Shown here: one piece after another, positions 35,701-44,339 of the stretch
How positions within the stretch are numbered: position 1 is the first letter of the stretch
How the letters are laid out: each line of letters opens with the position of its first letter
DNA from: Tridacna crocea
Lineage: Eukaryota; Mollusca; Bivalvia; Cardiida; Cardiidae
Length of the DNA stretch: 64,000 bases
Reading direction: 5' to 3'
Assembly (NCBI GenBank): GCA_943736015.1
Contig: OX031069.1
Coordinates: 21,891,235-21,955,234 of the forward strand
The notes under the pieces: generated by a model
Databases searched by the model: none
What the model saw: the letters and a program-made list of their open reading frames with translations, nothing else
Told to the model about the DNA's origin: nothing
Made by a program: the position numbers and the translations under genes

Positions 35701-35838
35701 CCCTATCAAAGGTTGAGTAGTATACTTACCAAGCGATAGTGCAGACACCGACATATCCGTGTCACCAAGTTTGGTATATGTCATCTTCTTTACGCATTCG
35801 TCGTCGTGGAAACCAGATATATAGGTTTTCTGATCCAT
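20683..35838 (-). CDS. Aldo-keto reductase, L-galactose dehydrogenase-like (9 exons, complete)
   Basis: Exons in transcript order: 35730-35838, 33012-33157, 31719-31880, 30302-30432, 28954-29056, 28152-28283, 26493-26578, 21951-22037, 20683-20782. All boundaries are GT/AG, phases match, and the total is 1056 bases: 351 codons plus stop, a normal AKR length. The catalytic tetrad is visible: Asp69 and Tyr74 (LIDTAPWYG), Lys100 (TTKVG) and His141 (QVHD). The protein opens YTKLGDTDMSVSALSLG and ends with HWEGLEVEQY, both typical of the L-galactose dehydrogenase-like AKR group. Expected function is cytosolic NAD(P)-dependent reduction or oxidation of a sugar or small carbonyl; the substrate is unknown. 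An AG acceptor about 18 bases before the ATG suggests an untranslated first exon further right. Intron 7 carries a same-sense LINE. Confidence 0.9.
20824..21042. mobile_element. MITE family A, diverged copy
   Basis: Carries AAATTGAAAGCATTTGCAGA, the AAAATGCTGGTTACCAGC hairpin and a decayed right end. Confidence 0.7.
21371..21580. mobile_element. MITE family A, diverged copy
   Basis: Starts CCCTTTACCGCACAATTG, with hairpin around ATGCTGGTAACCAGCAT; the right end is decayed. A further, more diverged relative lies at about 21085-21260. Confidence 0.65.
21655..21790 (-). mobile_element. tRNA-derived SINE fragment with conserved core
   Basis: Contains CACTGGCTGCTTTCCCACAT and, on the minus strand, a B box within TGGTTCGATCCCCAGCTC. 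It is similar to 4040-4110 and 57089-57170. Confidence 0.6.
21951..22037 (-). CDS. AKR exon 8
   Basis: Follows TTTCCACAG and reads MQNIQRNLDTVFTPLSEKE, then LYTVMER, joining exon 7 in phase 2. The acceptor lies about 20 bases from a hexanucleotide (CATAGA)n tract. It is separated from exon 7 by a 4.5-kb intron holding a LINE. Confidence 0.85.
22057..22330 (-). mobile_element. Retroelement 3' fragment with (TATGTC)n tail
   Basis: On the minus strand the body ends GTAATAAAGTATGTC followed by about four TATGTC units at 22057-22085, the look of a LINE or SINE 3' end. The tail stops about 20 bases before the splice acceptor of AKR exon 8. Confidence 0.5.
22370..22599. mobile_element. MITE family B, full copy
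   Basis: CCCTTTACTCCATAG to ATGGGGTAAAGGGATAA; the hairpin is slightly decayed. It lies in AKR intron 7. Confidence 0.82.
22887..23113. mobile_element. MITE family D
   Basis: Starts TTAACCCCTGGGCTGCTA, has the palindrome around AAAATGTGCAGTCTGATC and an A20 tract at about 23022; ends TTTAGCAGGCCAAGG. It is adjacent to the LINE 3' end. Confidence 0.78.
23114..23176 (-). mobile_element. LINE 3' untranslated tail
   Basis: Downstream of the stop on the minus strand the sequence runs through GAAAACGGCGTTAAACACG and ends near a MITE at 23113. A similar GGGTTTAACGCCATTTTAAC segment occurs alone near 32745, so this tail is shared with another element. I could not find a clean target-site duplication. 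Confidence 0.5.
23177..25813 (-). mobile_element. LINE reverse-transcriptase ORF (non-LTR retrotransposon), 5'-truncated
   Basis: An uninterrupted 878-codon frame. Ordered RT blocks are visible: KWSEGYIIPIYKKGDKSVPN, NYRGITIMSN, GFRRGRSTVDA, FVDLKKAFDSV, LKQGLNNSPVLFALFLEDL, and the catalytic FADDMVV box, followed by the thumb. The C-terminus has a CTVC...H...C knuckle (about residues 800-830), common after RT in LINEs. The apurinic endonuclease domain is missing, so the copy is truncated near its 5' side, where it abuts a family H MITE at about 25816. It lies in AKR intron 7 in the same orientation. The intact frame suggests a young insertion. Confidence 0.9.
25820..26032. mobile_element. 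MITE family H
   Basis: TGAGCCATGCATCTGCGAAA at the left and CCCTTTTACCAGAGCATGGC at the right. It abuts the truncated LINE 5' end. Confidence 0.7.
26084..26330. mobile_element. MITE family G, diverged copy
   Basis: Both hairpin remnants and the AAAACAGAAAATAATCTAAA spacer are present. It lies in AKR intron 7 next to an H copy. Confidence 0.78.
26493..26578 (-). CDS. AKR exon 7
   Basis: Reads ESVDISRLALKFTIDQPG, then IATTLISTA, the late barrel strand of the family. Acceptor TTGTAG, donor GTAATT; ends in phase 2. Confidence 0.88.
26725..26925. mobile_element. Paired-palindrome element, copy 2
   Basis: AATGGGATTTCTG to CAAGAATCCCATT with GGCTAATCCGTAATCGATCG inside; ends inverted. It lies in AKR intron 6. 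Confidence 0.68.
26979..27214. mobile_element. MITE family A, full but diverged copy
   Basis: TTAA at both ends; the central palindrome contains a short internal duplication (GAAACATTGTAGGA). Confidence 0.75.
27404..27828. mobile_element. MITE family C, split by a family A insertion
   Basis: Left half to GATTGGCTAA, then family A (27500-27720), then the right half from CTAAACCGAATGG. Flanked by CTA on both sides of the whole. Confidence 0.88.
27500..27720. mobile_element. MITE family A inserted in family C
   Basis: Flanked by CTAA at 27496-27499 and 27721-27724. Other family C copies read GGCTAAACC across this site, so CTAA is the duplicated target. Confidence 0.92.
28000..28122. mobile_element. 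MITE family H, partial
   Basis: Perfect hairpin GTCAGCCTGCGCGCATTGCG with complement; it starts about 30 bases beyond the AKR exon 6 donor. Confidence 0.7.
28152..28283 (-). CDS. AKR exon 6
   Basis: 44 codons, phase 0 at both ends. Reads EKGVGVINASPIAMGLLS, then GPPAWHPA and KKAAEYCQ. Acceptor ATTAG, donor GTAATA. Confidence 0.9.
28313..28830. repeat. Higher-order minisatellite
   Basis: Units of about 40, 51 and 80 bases share GCTAGAATGAAGGCGACACA and ATAGTAATCTA. Blocks starting at 28365, 28445, 28496 and 28536 recur at 28587, 28668, 28718 and 28758, a 222-base higher-order period. It fills most of AKR intron 5. Confidence 0.88.
28954..29056 (-). CDS. AKR exon 5
   Basis: Reads TVLDRSTVKIDNILTYCRG, then LNDNALQDYMPYFK. 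Acceptor CCTAG, donor GTAAGC; phase 2 in, phase 0 out. Confidence 0.88.
29185..29255. repeat. (AAC)n/(AAT)n microsatellite
   Basis: Runs of CAA then TAA triplets in AKR intron 4. Confidence 0.9.
29735..29812. mobile_element. MITE family D, partial
   Basis: Decayed core GATTGCACATTGTGTTCGG with GATCCTGATCAACATAG. Confidence 0.5.
30302..30432 (-). CDS. AKR exon 4
   Basis: Begins VHDMEFAP, completing the QVHD motif with His141, and contains KARYIGITGYPLENF. Acceptor CAACAG, donor GTGAGC; ends in phase 2. Confidence 0.9.
30560..31062. mobile_element. MITE family H, long copy with two hairpins
   Basis: TGCATCTGCAATACGTATCG at the left, a perfect hairpin around CTGCGCGAATTGCGCAG at 30765-30815, and AGCCCCCTTTTACCACAGC at the right. 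Confidence 0.7.
31420..31490 (-). mobile_element. SINE tRNA-head fragment
   Basis: On the minus strand there is an A box-like GTGGGGTAAAGCACCAGA and a B box-like GAGTTCGATAC. It lies in AKR intron 3. Confidence 0.45.
31719..31880 (-). CDS. AKR exon 3
   Basis: 54 codons, phase 0 at both ends. Reads YYLTTKVGRY (Lys100), then FRAERVIKSVDESLQRLG and LDYVDVIQ. Acceptor TTCCAG, donor GTACCA. Confidence 0.9.
32720..32830. repeat. Fragment sharing the LINE/SINE 3' tail
   Basis: GGGTTTAACGCCATTTTAAC resembles the LINE tail at 23149, and the following ATGGCGGTCAGTGAC is typical of the same SINE-type core. Confidence 0.4.
33012..33157 (-). CDS. AKR exon 2
   Basis: Reads ASSFGSVF, then ALRCGVNLIDTAPWYGHG, carrying catalytic Asp69 and Tyr74. 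Acceptor TTTCAG, donor GTATGT; phase 1 in, phase 0 out. Confidence 0.9.
33661..34250. repeat. Foldback element E
   Basis: Arms 33661-33870 and 34067-34250 are reverse complements, each built of small palindromes of the GACCCATGGGTC kind separated by TTTCTCGACGTAGA. The ends are TAATGCAGAGAAATGA and its complement. A family C MITE sits at the symmetry centre. Confidence 0.85.
33871..34066. mobile_element. MITE family C inserted in foldback E
   Basis: Palindrome with ends GCCCGTATTC and GAATACGGACC; CTGG occurs on both sides, within an E motif that otherwise reads GACCTGGGTCATT. Confidence 0.9.
34399..34627. mobile_element. MITE family B, full copy with TTAA duplication
   Basis: TTAACTCTTTACCCCATA to GTAAAGGGTTAA, TTAA at both ends; perfect hairpin. 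Confidence 0.87.
35428..35654. mobile_element. MITE family A, full but diverged copy
   Basis: Starts CCTTTACCTCATAA and ends ATGGTAAAGAGTT; hairpin around AAAATGGTGGTATCCAGCAT. It lies in AKR intron 1, about 75 bases from exon 1. Confidence 0.72.
35730..35838 (-). CDS. AKR exon 1
   Basis: Starts at the first ATG of the frame and ends in phase 1 at GTAAGT. It encodes a short N-terminal extension, then MTYTKLGDTDMSVSALSL, the first beta strands of the AKR barrel. Met19 is a possible alternative start close to the usual family start. Confidence 0.85.
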
Positions 35839-36113
35839 TGTGATAAATTTTATTCTGAAAGGTAAACAAGAAATATCTATAAAAAGATAGGCCGCGTATG
35901 AGAAACTGGAATGTGGATATTGAAAGTCTATAGTCGCTCAATACGGAGTAAAATGGTGGTAGGTACCAATAACCTCGCCAGCAACTTGTCTCTTTATCTT
36001 CAACGTTTTTATTTTGTTGAAAAGTAGTTTTGGATTATTGGTTGAAGCTTATTGAAATACAAAATTTCCAAATAGAACGAGAGAAGGTTTATTTTCTACT
36101 ACATTAACCCTTA
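35839..36113. promoter_or_regulatory. AKR upstream region
   Basis: An acceptor-like CTTTCAG on the minus strand at about 35853-35859 suggests a spliced 5' UTR. No TATA box or CpG cluster can be called. Confidence 0.25.
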
Positions 36114-36308
36114 TTCTACTAAATAAATTAAGTAAAACTTTCAAGTCGATAATAAGAGTCCAAATATTTGAAACTTATGTACTGGAGAAAAGAAATTCGG
36201 TATCGGACAGTGTAGATCAAGATCAGACTGCACATTTTGTGCATTCTGATCTTGACCTACACTGTCCGCAAAATATTAGTGAGTTGCACTTAGCAGCCTA
36301 CGGGTTGT
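36114..36308. mobile_element. MITE family D
   Basis: Contains CGGACAGTGTAGATCAAGAT and CACTGTCCGCAAAATATTAG; outer ends TTAACCCTTATTCTACTAA and TTAGCAGCCTACGGGTTG. Confidence 0.78.
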
Positions 36309-37565
36309 CATGGTATAAATCAAGGCCCAGGTTATCGATTAGCGATAGCAACGCTTGTAAATAGTGGTTTCATAATAAATATGCGAGCAAATATGGCAGC
36401 AGAGATCCGAAGAATAAACATGTACACATTTTTCACCAATAGCAAATTACCATCTATTAATTCTGTATCAGTACGAGGAAGTAGGTCAAAAGCCTGCCCA
36501 TTCAGCTACACCGAAAAAGATAACCAATGTTACTGTAAAGAACGACAACTCAAGTTTTTTTGTGGCGGTTGTCGCCACAGAGTCAACGAAAATTCCAAAA
36601 TTCGAAAAAAAATTCAAAATTCGAAACAAAATTCGAAAAATAAATAAGTCTAAAAACCAAACTCATTGCCTATGATTCGGTTATGAACATACCTAATAAC
36701 CGCCATAAAATTTCAGTTAACTCCATAAAAAGTAGTCCACCAAATAAGCTACTGCTTCTAAAGAAGACGGCTTAAACTAATTTTACTGATTAAAGAAGTG
36801 TTGATAGTGATTGATTTTATGCTTAAAAATGCATTCTAAGAGACAGTTAAGGTTGGCCAACTGTTATTGCATTCTGAAACATCGGCTAATGTCGGTATAC
36901 TACGTACTTGTAACAATCGAATTGCCTCGGTAAGCTGCAGAGAATGGTCGGGCATTCACGTCAATTACCGCCGGACACGGCATGATTAAATCATCTTTAG
37001 CATTATTTCGTTTTAATATACAGTGATACTTTATGAAGAATATAAATATTTTATAGGTGTTTTGTCGATTAATATAACCGATAGATCTAAAATAAAAAAA
37101 AACGATTTTTTTTCTAAGACTTCTGCACTCTCTCGCACGGTGAGAGTAACGAACGACAACTCTGCTCGGAGATTGAGACTTCCGGTGCAGAAGTTTGTCA
37201 TGCAATTTCGCGACTCTACAATTAAGGCCGATTCACGCAAAACAGAAAGAAAGGCTGCCCAGTCTTACCCCGAGATCAGTTTTGACTGGCATAACTATGC
37301 TTGTGGATCGTTTGCCTGAGGCTTGTGATCATGTTGAAGTTGCCTCGACAGGTTATAGTTTGAAGGTTGGCCGACGTAGGTTAAATTCGATGTTCTTTCG
37401 AAAACAATGAGGGCGTGTCAATTTTGCCTTCTCTGGCATGTTTCCTTCTCTTACGACAGCGTTGTTTGGAGAAATATAGAAAGGACACGGTGGATCCTTA
37501 TATGTGAAATGTGAATTCTGTTATGATAAATAATGTGACCCATATGACCCACCACGTCAAGTGGG

Positions 37566-40366
37566 ATGGAACTGAGTTCAGGTAATTAAGATCTATCATA
37601 TTTTCTTTTTATCTTTGTAAATTTTGTTATACCTGAGTTATTTGCTTAACCCATTACCACAAAATCCCTACTTTTGACGCCACTGAGAAAGAAGCCTTTA
37701 GAAACCATTATGGGAAGAGGAGAAAATGCTGGTTACCAGCATTTTCTCTTTTTCCCACAATGTTTTCTGCCCTTCACAAAACAAATTTGAAATTTTCAGT
37801 CACATTTATTTTGTCATGTGCAAATACTTTAGATTTGGACAAACCTAACATTTTGTCATTTAGTAATGAGTGAAAGTACCAATCCATGTACATGTCTCTG
37901 ACTCACTTTTTCTGCAATAAAATATATTTCCCTACTCTTTACCAAATTTTACCTAATTAACTCAGGCCTGATTTTTCTGTTAAGGTGAAGAGAAGTTTTT
38001 AACAATTACCATTCATTCCTGCATTTAAGGTCACTGAAGAAAAAAAGGTATGAAAAACATTGTGGGAAAAGAAGAAAATAATAGTAACCTGCATTTTCTT
38101 TGTTTTACACAATAATTTCTACCCTTTTTGATACAAGTTTTACTAATTTGAATATTTATTATGTTGTCTGCAACATCTTTCAATTATGACCAGTTATAAA
38201 AATTTTGTCTTCTGGTTATAGTTAACTCATTACCAAAGGACAAAATCTTACACTTGTTCAAATTGAAAGCATTTGCAGACGACAAAATAAAGGTGACTGA
38301 AAAATTGAAATTTGTTTTGGGAAGGATGAAAACACTGCGGAAAAAGGAGAAAATGCTGGTTACCAGCATTTTCTCCTTTTCCTACAGTGTTTTCAAAAGG
38401 CTTCTTTCTCAGGGGCGTCAAAAGTAGGGATTGTGTGGTAATGGGTTAAAGAGGGTCTTGTTACAATCCATTTTGGGTGGGGAAACATCAAAATATAGAA
38501 AATATGTACTGTGGCAATTGTTTTATTGAAGTTGCAGGATCAGTGTGATTGGATAAATTAAAAAACTAAATTTTAAAAACTAAATCGGGCCCTTGTAAAT
38601 TGCAAATTCTCCTCAGAATTCCATCTTCTTCTTGTTTGTGACTGTGAAACAACATACCAATTCAAAGGTCTGCCAGCTACATTTGAAAATGACAACAAAA
38701 CACATTCTATGGAAAATTTGCAATTTTGGTGGAATATTTTCACAAGTGTTTACAAGTAACATAGAACAATTACAGAATTTCTGGGCAGACTGGTGGATCA
38801 TATACAATTTGTTATTTTCATTGTCTTTATGACCAAAGACTGAAATTTGAATTTTTTCACTGTATGGTAGGTAATTCTAATACATTGTAATGCAATGAAC
38901 TGTATTTCTATAAAACATTTTTTTACAGCCATGATTGATAACCTGGTTGGACAACTTCCTGGCTGCTAAGTGCTTTTTGAAGCCACTAGTGATGCAAATA
39001 TAAAGAATATGGAAGAGCAATTTGGGAGGTGCAATTGAATTACTTTCTAAGGAAATCAACCCAGATAGCAGCTAAGCAGGCATACATGGCAAATACTGAA
39101 GGTTTTATATTTTTAAACCTTTTTTTTCATGAAAATAATAATTAATGCTCTGAGATAGGGAGGCAAAATGAAATTGAAATTCAAAATGATCAGCTGTCTT
39201 GATTTTTTGGCTATAAGGAATTATTAGATTCATTTTTCTAAACCCTTGAATTATGTAAATTCGAAGCATGCTGTATTTTTTAACCCTTTACCACACAATT
39301 CGAAATTGTCTTTTTCAAATTGAAAGCATTTGCAGATGACAATTCAGATGTCGTCTATCAGGTAAACTTTGCTTAAAATTGTGACTACTCTTGGTTATAA
39401 ACACCTATTTACAAAGTGACTAATAGCATGACTTATTGTAACTTTTTGTTTGTACAAGTCGAAAATAGGTTTTGCCTTCTGCACAGGAAAAATATTCATT
39501 CATTAGCAACTTGAAATTATAGGTTCTTCTGAACTGGAAATATATGCAGGACATAACTTGAAATGCCATACTCATAGGCTGATGATTTTACTTTTCATGG
39601 TATTAAAATATGGTGTGAAAAATGAGAAAGTGTCCTGCACTGAAAGTTTTAGATCAACATATCTAGTAGGTAAAGGTTTGATTTGCGTAAACTGTGTGAA
39701 ATATTTCCTTGACCATTCTGGACATAATAATTATGCCGAGCAATGCTGAGGATAAAAATAGAATATTGATTTATGTAAATGATTGTTACCTGGGTCAGGT
39801 TAAATGAAGTAGATAATAATGAGCATTTTATTTCAAATTGTGAAAATCATTAATATCACACACACTCATTTAGTAATCTGGCACTGTTTCACCACATGGC
39901 ATAAACACAAAAAGATAAATATTTGTCAAAATATGGGTCATGTTCTATGAAAAAGAGACTTAATGCATTTCTTTGATATATTATACCAAGCAAGGCATCA
40001 AATAATTATGGATCTATAAACTCCATTAACATTCAACTTAATCATGAAGTAGACTGGTCCATGGAAATACAGAAGATATTCAAACGGCAAACATTGTGGG
40101 CCCATGTCAGCCTGGGCAGACTACACAGGCTGACCTGGGTCTATTCTTTTTGCAGTTGCAGCTCCTTTTTTTTTTTATAGAGCATGGCTCAATAATATAT
40201 GTACATATTCACAGGTATTGGCTATGAGCAACATGACATTGTGGATACCAAACAGATTCAAGCTGCTGTTTGGAAACAGGTGAAATGGTATAGAAAGAGG
40301 ATCAGACCAGAAAGACCATACCAAAATCAGACTAAAAAGATGTATAGAATGCTTTTTGTACAATAG
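37566..40366 (+). CDS. Candidate small gene, 98 residues, 3 exons, unknown function
   Basis: Exons 37566-37581, 38617-38745 and 40215-40366 join through GT/AG sites with matching phase 1 and give exactly 99 codons including the stop. The ATG has a strong context (G at -3 and +4). The second exon reads ETTYQFKGLPATFE, then SMENLQFWWNIF; the third reads IGYEQHDIVDTKQIQAAVW, then a basic WYRKRIRPERPY segment. No domain is recognised and there is no clear signal peptide or membrane helix. Exons 2 and 3 have amino-acid-like composition in otherwise MITE-filled DNA. Exon 1 contributes only five residues and is the weakest part. It could instead be the end of a longer gene whose upstream exons I could not find, or a fragment of an unknown transposon. 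Confidence 0.4.
37646..37876. mobile_element. MITE family A, full copy
   Basis: Starts TTAACCCATTACCAC; right end GTAATGAGTGAA is decayed. It lies in the first intron of the candidate small gene. Confidence 0.8.
38022..38221. mobile_element. MITE family A, decayed copy
   Basis: Keeps ACATTGTGGGAAAAG and the GTTGTCTGCAA region; the hairpin is imperfect. It is directly followed by a full copy. Confidence 0.55.
38222..38449. mobile_element. MITE family A, full copy
   Basis: TTAACTCATTACC to GGTAATGGGTTAA; perfect hairpin. Confidence 0.88.
39279..39365. mobile_element. MITE family A, partial
   Basis: Starts TTAACCCTTTACCACACAA and runs into the AAAGCATTTGCAGATGAC section; the rest is lost. A similar scrap lies at 41209-41290. 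Confidence 0.55.
39936..40193. mobile_element. MITE family H
   Basis: Left TCATGTTCTATGAAAAAGAG and right ATAGAGCATGGCTC, with CCATGTCAGCCTGGGCAG inside. It ends about 20 bases before the third exon of the candidate small gene. Confidence 0.7.
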
Positions 40367-40613
40367 TGTTTTATTAGTATTTATAGATGATATTGTCTTT
40401 CTTCTAAATATTTTTTCAAATGTTGTCATATTATGAATAAGAAGTTATTCATTTGAAACAATACTTAGACTGCAGTAAGCATTGTTATTTTTCATATTGG
40501 TAAGTCCCACTTTTGTTGTATTTTTATAATTTTGTAACTAAAGCCGGAAACATGACAGGAAACATGATTTGGTTGTCTGAGCAAATGCTTCTTTTTTTCA
40601 CAATGCTTTCATA

Positions 40614-40831
40614 TTAACTCATTACCAAACGACAAAATTTTAACTTTGTCCAAATCGAAAGCATTTGCAGATGACAAAATAAAAGTGACTGTAAATTTCA
40701 AATCTGTTTTGCGAAGGGCAGAAAACACTGTGGGAAAAGGAGAAAATGCTGGTTACCTCCTTTTCCCACAATGTTTTCAAAAGGCTTCTTTCAGGGGTGT
40801 CAAAAGTAAGGATTGTGTGGTAATGGGTTAA
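40614..40831. mobile_element. MITE family A, full-length with shortened hairpin
   Basis: TTAA at both ends; one hairpin arm has lost about 12 bases. Confidence 0.85.
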
Positions 40832-40866
40832 ATATTTTCAAGTGGAAATGAACTGTTTTCAGTCAC

Positions 40867-41095
40867 TTAACTCATTACCAAACGACAATATTTTAGACTT
40901 GTCAAAATCAAAAGTATTTGCAGACGACAAAATAAAAGTGACTGAAAATATGAAATTTGTTTTGAGAGGGGTAGAAATCATTGTGGGAAAAGGAGAAAAT
41001 GCTGGTTAGCAGCATTTTCTCCTTTTCCCACAATGTTTTCTAAGGCTTCTTTCTTCAGGGTCGTTAAAAGTAGGGATTGTGTGGTAATGGGTTAA
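40867..41095. mobile_element. MITE family A, full copy
   Basis: TTAA at both ends, hairpin loop GGTTAGCAGC, about 229 bases. It lies only 36 bases from the previous copy. Confidence 0.87.
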
Positions 41096-41512
41096 TCTAC
41101 GGTTACCAGAGTATTCGAATCATACTCCAGTGTGATTCATTGGAGGCTTTGCTGTGCAAAAAGTGTTCATGAATGTTTGTGCCTAATAATTAAGAATTCT
41201 TTGACTCATTTAACAATTACAAACCTATGACTTTCCCAAATTTAGAGCATTTGCAGCTGACAAATACTTATTGTATGGTAATCGGTTAAGCTACAGTAGT
41301 ATTCCCCAGGGTTGCTTGCTATATTTTCCATTATGAACATTTATGCAAAGTTATTTGAAAATTCTCAAATGGTTGAACAACAGCTTTGATGAGACTCTTG
41401 ACTTTTTTATCTCCTTGACCGTGTATGAAAAAAATAATTATTTAATCTTACATATTGTTGTTAATCTAAAGGCCAGTTTCTGGTCTTTGTTAATTTTAGA
41501 TTTCTCTGTGTC

Positions 41513-41741
41513 TTAACTCATTACCAAACAGCAATATTTTAGGTTTGTCCAAATTGAAAGCATTTGCAGACGACAAAATAAAAGTGTCTGAAAATTTGAA
41601 ATTTGTTTTGTGAAGGGTAGAAAACATTGCGGGAAAAGGAGAAAATGCTGGGTACCAGCATTTTCTCCTTTTCCCACAATGTTTTCTAAAGGCTTCTCTC
41701 ACAGGGGCGTCAAAAGTAGGGATTGTGTGGTAATGGGTTAA
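41513..41741. mobile_element. MITE family A, full copy
   Basis: TTAA at both ends; loop GGGTACCAGC; 229 bases. Confidence 0.87.
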
Positions 41742-41896
41742 TATGACTAGGAACTTTCAGCCTGTCATTGTTATGCAAAAAAGTTTGTCTCAGTTGAGAG
41801 TTATCAGCCAGTATTTACTTTTGCCTACCATGTATGCTGGGAAATCAGCTTTGCATGGGTGTCTTGTTAAAAGCTTTCTTCACAAAGATTTGTATG

Positions 41897-42085
41897 TTAA
41901 CCCATTACTACACAATCCCTACTTTTGACAACCCTGGAAAAGAAATCTTTTTGAAAACATTGTGGGATAAGGAGAAAATGCTGGTAACAAAACAAATTTC
42001 AAATTTTCAGTCACATTTATTTCGTTGTGTGCAAATGGTTTCAATTTGGACAAACCTAAAATTTTGTCGTGTGGTAATGAGTTAA
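41897..42085. mobile_element. MITE family A, one hairpin arm deleted
   Basis: TTAACCCATTACTACAC to TGGTAATGAGTTAA, but only 189 bases: the sequence jumps from GGAGAAAATGCTGGTAAC straight to the outer half. Confidence 0.82.
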
Positions 42086-42360
42086 ACAGTCTTAAAAACA
42101 TTTTACTTTGTGTTTCTTCTGAGTGATTTCAGTATGCATCTTTTCTTGACCGAAATGCTTGTGTACCATAGTGAAATGGACAAAATCCTGTGGTTTCACT
42201 TGACTGGTTTAAATTGTAAATATAAATCTCTAAGCACTAATTAAGATTAACTTATCAATAAATAGTTTACGGAGATACTAAGTGGTGTGTTTTGAACTTA
42301 AGAATTGAAGATTGATTTTAGGTAACAGTTTTTATATGTTTTTGTGGAAACGTCAGAGAC

Positions 42361-42625
42361 AAATATCTCTAAGTAAATTTCATGATACATGTACTGAGGC
42401 TAATGAAGCAACTGGTTTTCCAAACTCAACAATGCAATGTTTCCTTAAATGTACATAGGATAAAATTTTTGTTGATAACTAAACAAGGGTAACGTGAAGA
42501 ACTATATTATTGTGAAGATTTTCCAAATCATATGTCTCAAGATTTCTAGATGAAGACAATGACAAAAAAAAATTACTTGGAATATGCAGTGTTTTTTGTT
42601 AGTGTTTACATTTTTTTCAAACAGA
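42361..42625. repeat. Segmental duplication, copy 1
   Basis: ATTTCATGATACATGT, TTTTCCAAACTCAAC and GTGAAGAACTAT occur in the same order at 43897-44140. Confidence 0.8.
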
Positions 42626-42960
42626 ATGTTTCAATGAGCATAGACTCAGTGCATGCATTATTGACCACCTCGAAAAAAATCTCTCAAGATTATTTACTGA
42701 AAACATTGACAAAAATGCAATTTTGCTAAAAGTATGCAGTTGCTTTTTGTTAGTGTCGGACATATCTGTTAAAACAGAAAGACTGGGCCTAGATTCAGTA
42801 GATGCATTATTGATTACATGGAAAAATATATCAGGATTATCAAGGTGGAAACATTTACAAAAATGCAATTTTGCTTGAAATATGCAGTTGCTTTTTGTTA
42901 CTGTTGACATATCTTTAAAACAGAATAACTGAGCTTAGATTCAGTAAATGGGTTATTGAT
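42545..42960. repeat. Tandem repeat of 151-base units
   Basis: The landmark ATGCAGTTGCTTTTTGTTAG recurs at about 42582, 42733 and 42884. Weaker units lie at 43268, 44101, 44446 and 44527. Confidence 0.8.
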
Positions 42961-43642
42961 TACCAGAAAACAAAAGTGTCTAATTTTTGTCTTGTTATAA
43001 GTTTTAATCAAAGAGGGAAGCTACAGCAAGCTGCTGTTATTCTTAAAATGCTTCGATTAGGTCAAGCAGATCACATATTCAGCAGCTTTTGCAGATATTT
43101 GCAAATCAGTCTGTACATATTTGATTGTGTGTGATCTTAGTCTACATTGATGCCTTTACCAAATTGGAAAGCATAAATAAAAAGCTGCGTTCTTGCCAAA
43201 ACTTCTAAAATTATTGGTGATAAAATTATTCAGATGAAAACATGGACAGAAATACAGTTTAGCATGGAATATGCTGTTACTTTTTGTTGTTCACGTTGAC
43301 ATATGTCACCTGATAGTAAAAAGCATAGATCGGAGAACAAAAAAAAAAAAAAAAACTACCGAGACCTGTAGTTTGTTTTGACAGATTTGTGTAATTACAA
43401 GGCTCAGAGTTGGTCTTGAGTACTTTAAATCAATGGGTATTTACTATTGTATTCCTTATGTGTATATACAGATTATTTAATTTACTAACAGCATGATGAT
43501 CATTGAGTAGTTAGTTAATGCCATTTGGTCGATAGATCAGGGACATACTGTTTTAAAGTTGTTCAGTCTTAAAGCTGGATATTTTGTTTAGTAGCTCTTT
43601 TACATGCCAACAGGTTATTGCACGACTATTGTAGGCGAATAA

Positions 43643-43860
43643 TTAATCCTTTACCAAACAATAAAAGTTTAGATGGTCCAAATTCAAAGCACTTGCAGAC
43701 AACAGAGTAAATCTTGCTAAATAATTGAAATTCGTTTCCAGCAGGGTAGAAAACATTGTGGGGAAATGAGAAAATGCTGGTTACCGGCTCATTCTCCATT
43801 CTCAAAATGCTTTCAAAAGACTTCTATTTCAAGGTTGTAAAAACCAGGGATTGTTTACAT
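43643..43860. mobile_element. MITE family A, decayed copy
   Basis: Starts TTAATCCTTTACCAAACAA; the hairpin is recognisable but imperfect. Confidence 0.65.
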
Positions 43861-43896
43861 TTAGAGTAGTTTTGTTCAGTAAGCCCCTCCATGTAT

Positions 43897-44137
43897 ATTT
43901 CATGATACATGTTATCAGGCTAATGAAACAATTTGTTTTCCAAACTCAACGACACAATGTTTACTTGGATGTACATCAATAAAATTTTTGCTGATGACTT
44001 AATATGCTTATCGTGAAGAACTATGTTCTTGTGAAGAATTTCACAATCATCTGTCTCAAGTTTAAGATGGAAACATTGAAAAAAAATCAAATTTGCTTGT
44101 AATATACAGTTGTTTTTTATTTGTGTCGATACATTTT
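43897..44137. repeat. Segmental duplication, copy 2
   Basis: Diverged copy of 42361-42625, interrupted at its end by a family A MITE. Confidence 0.8.
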
Positions 44138-44339
44138 TTAACTCTTTACCACACAATCCCGACATTTAAAGATGTTAACAAAGAAGCCTTTTGAAAACAC
44201 TGCTGGAAAAGGAGAAAATGCTGGTAAAATGCTACCCTTTCCAAAAAAAAGTTGAATATTTAAGTCACATTTATTTTGTTGTCTGCAAAGTATTTCAACA
44301 CAGACTGGTTTAAAATTTTGTCGTTTAGTAAAGAATTAA
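44138..44339. mobile_element. MITE family A inside a duplicated segment
   Basis: TTAA at both ends. The paralogous segment at 42605-42635 lacks the insert, giving an approximate empty site. Confidence 0.8.

Noticed and set aside
37023-37410. Overlapping frames that might be upstream exons of the candidate small gene
   Set aside because: No matching donor and phase could be found, and part of the sequence recurs at 48231.
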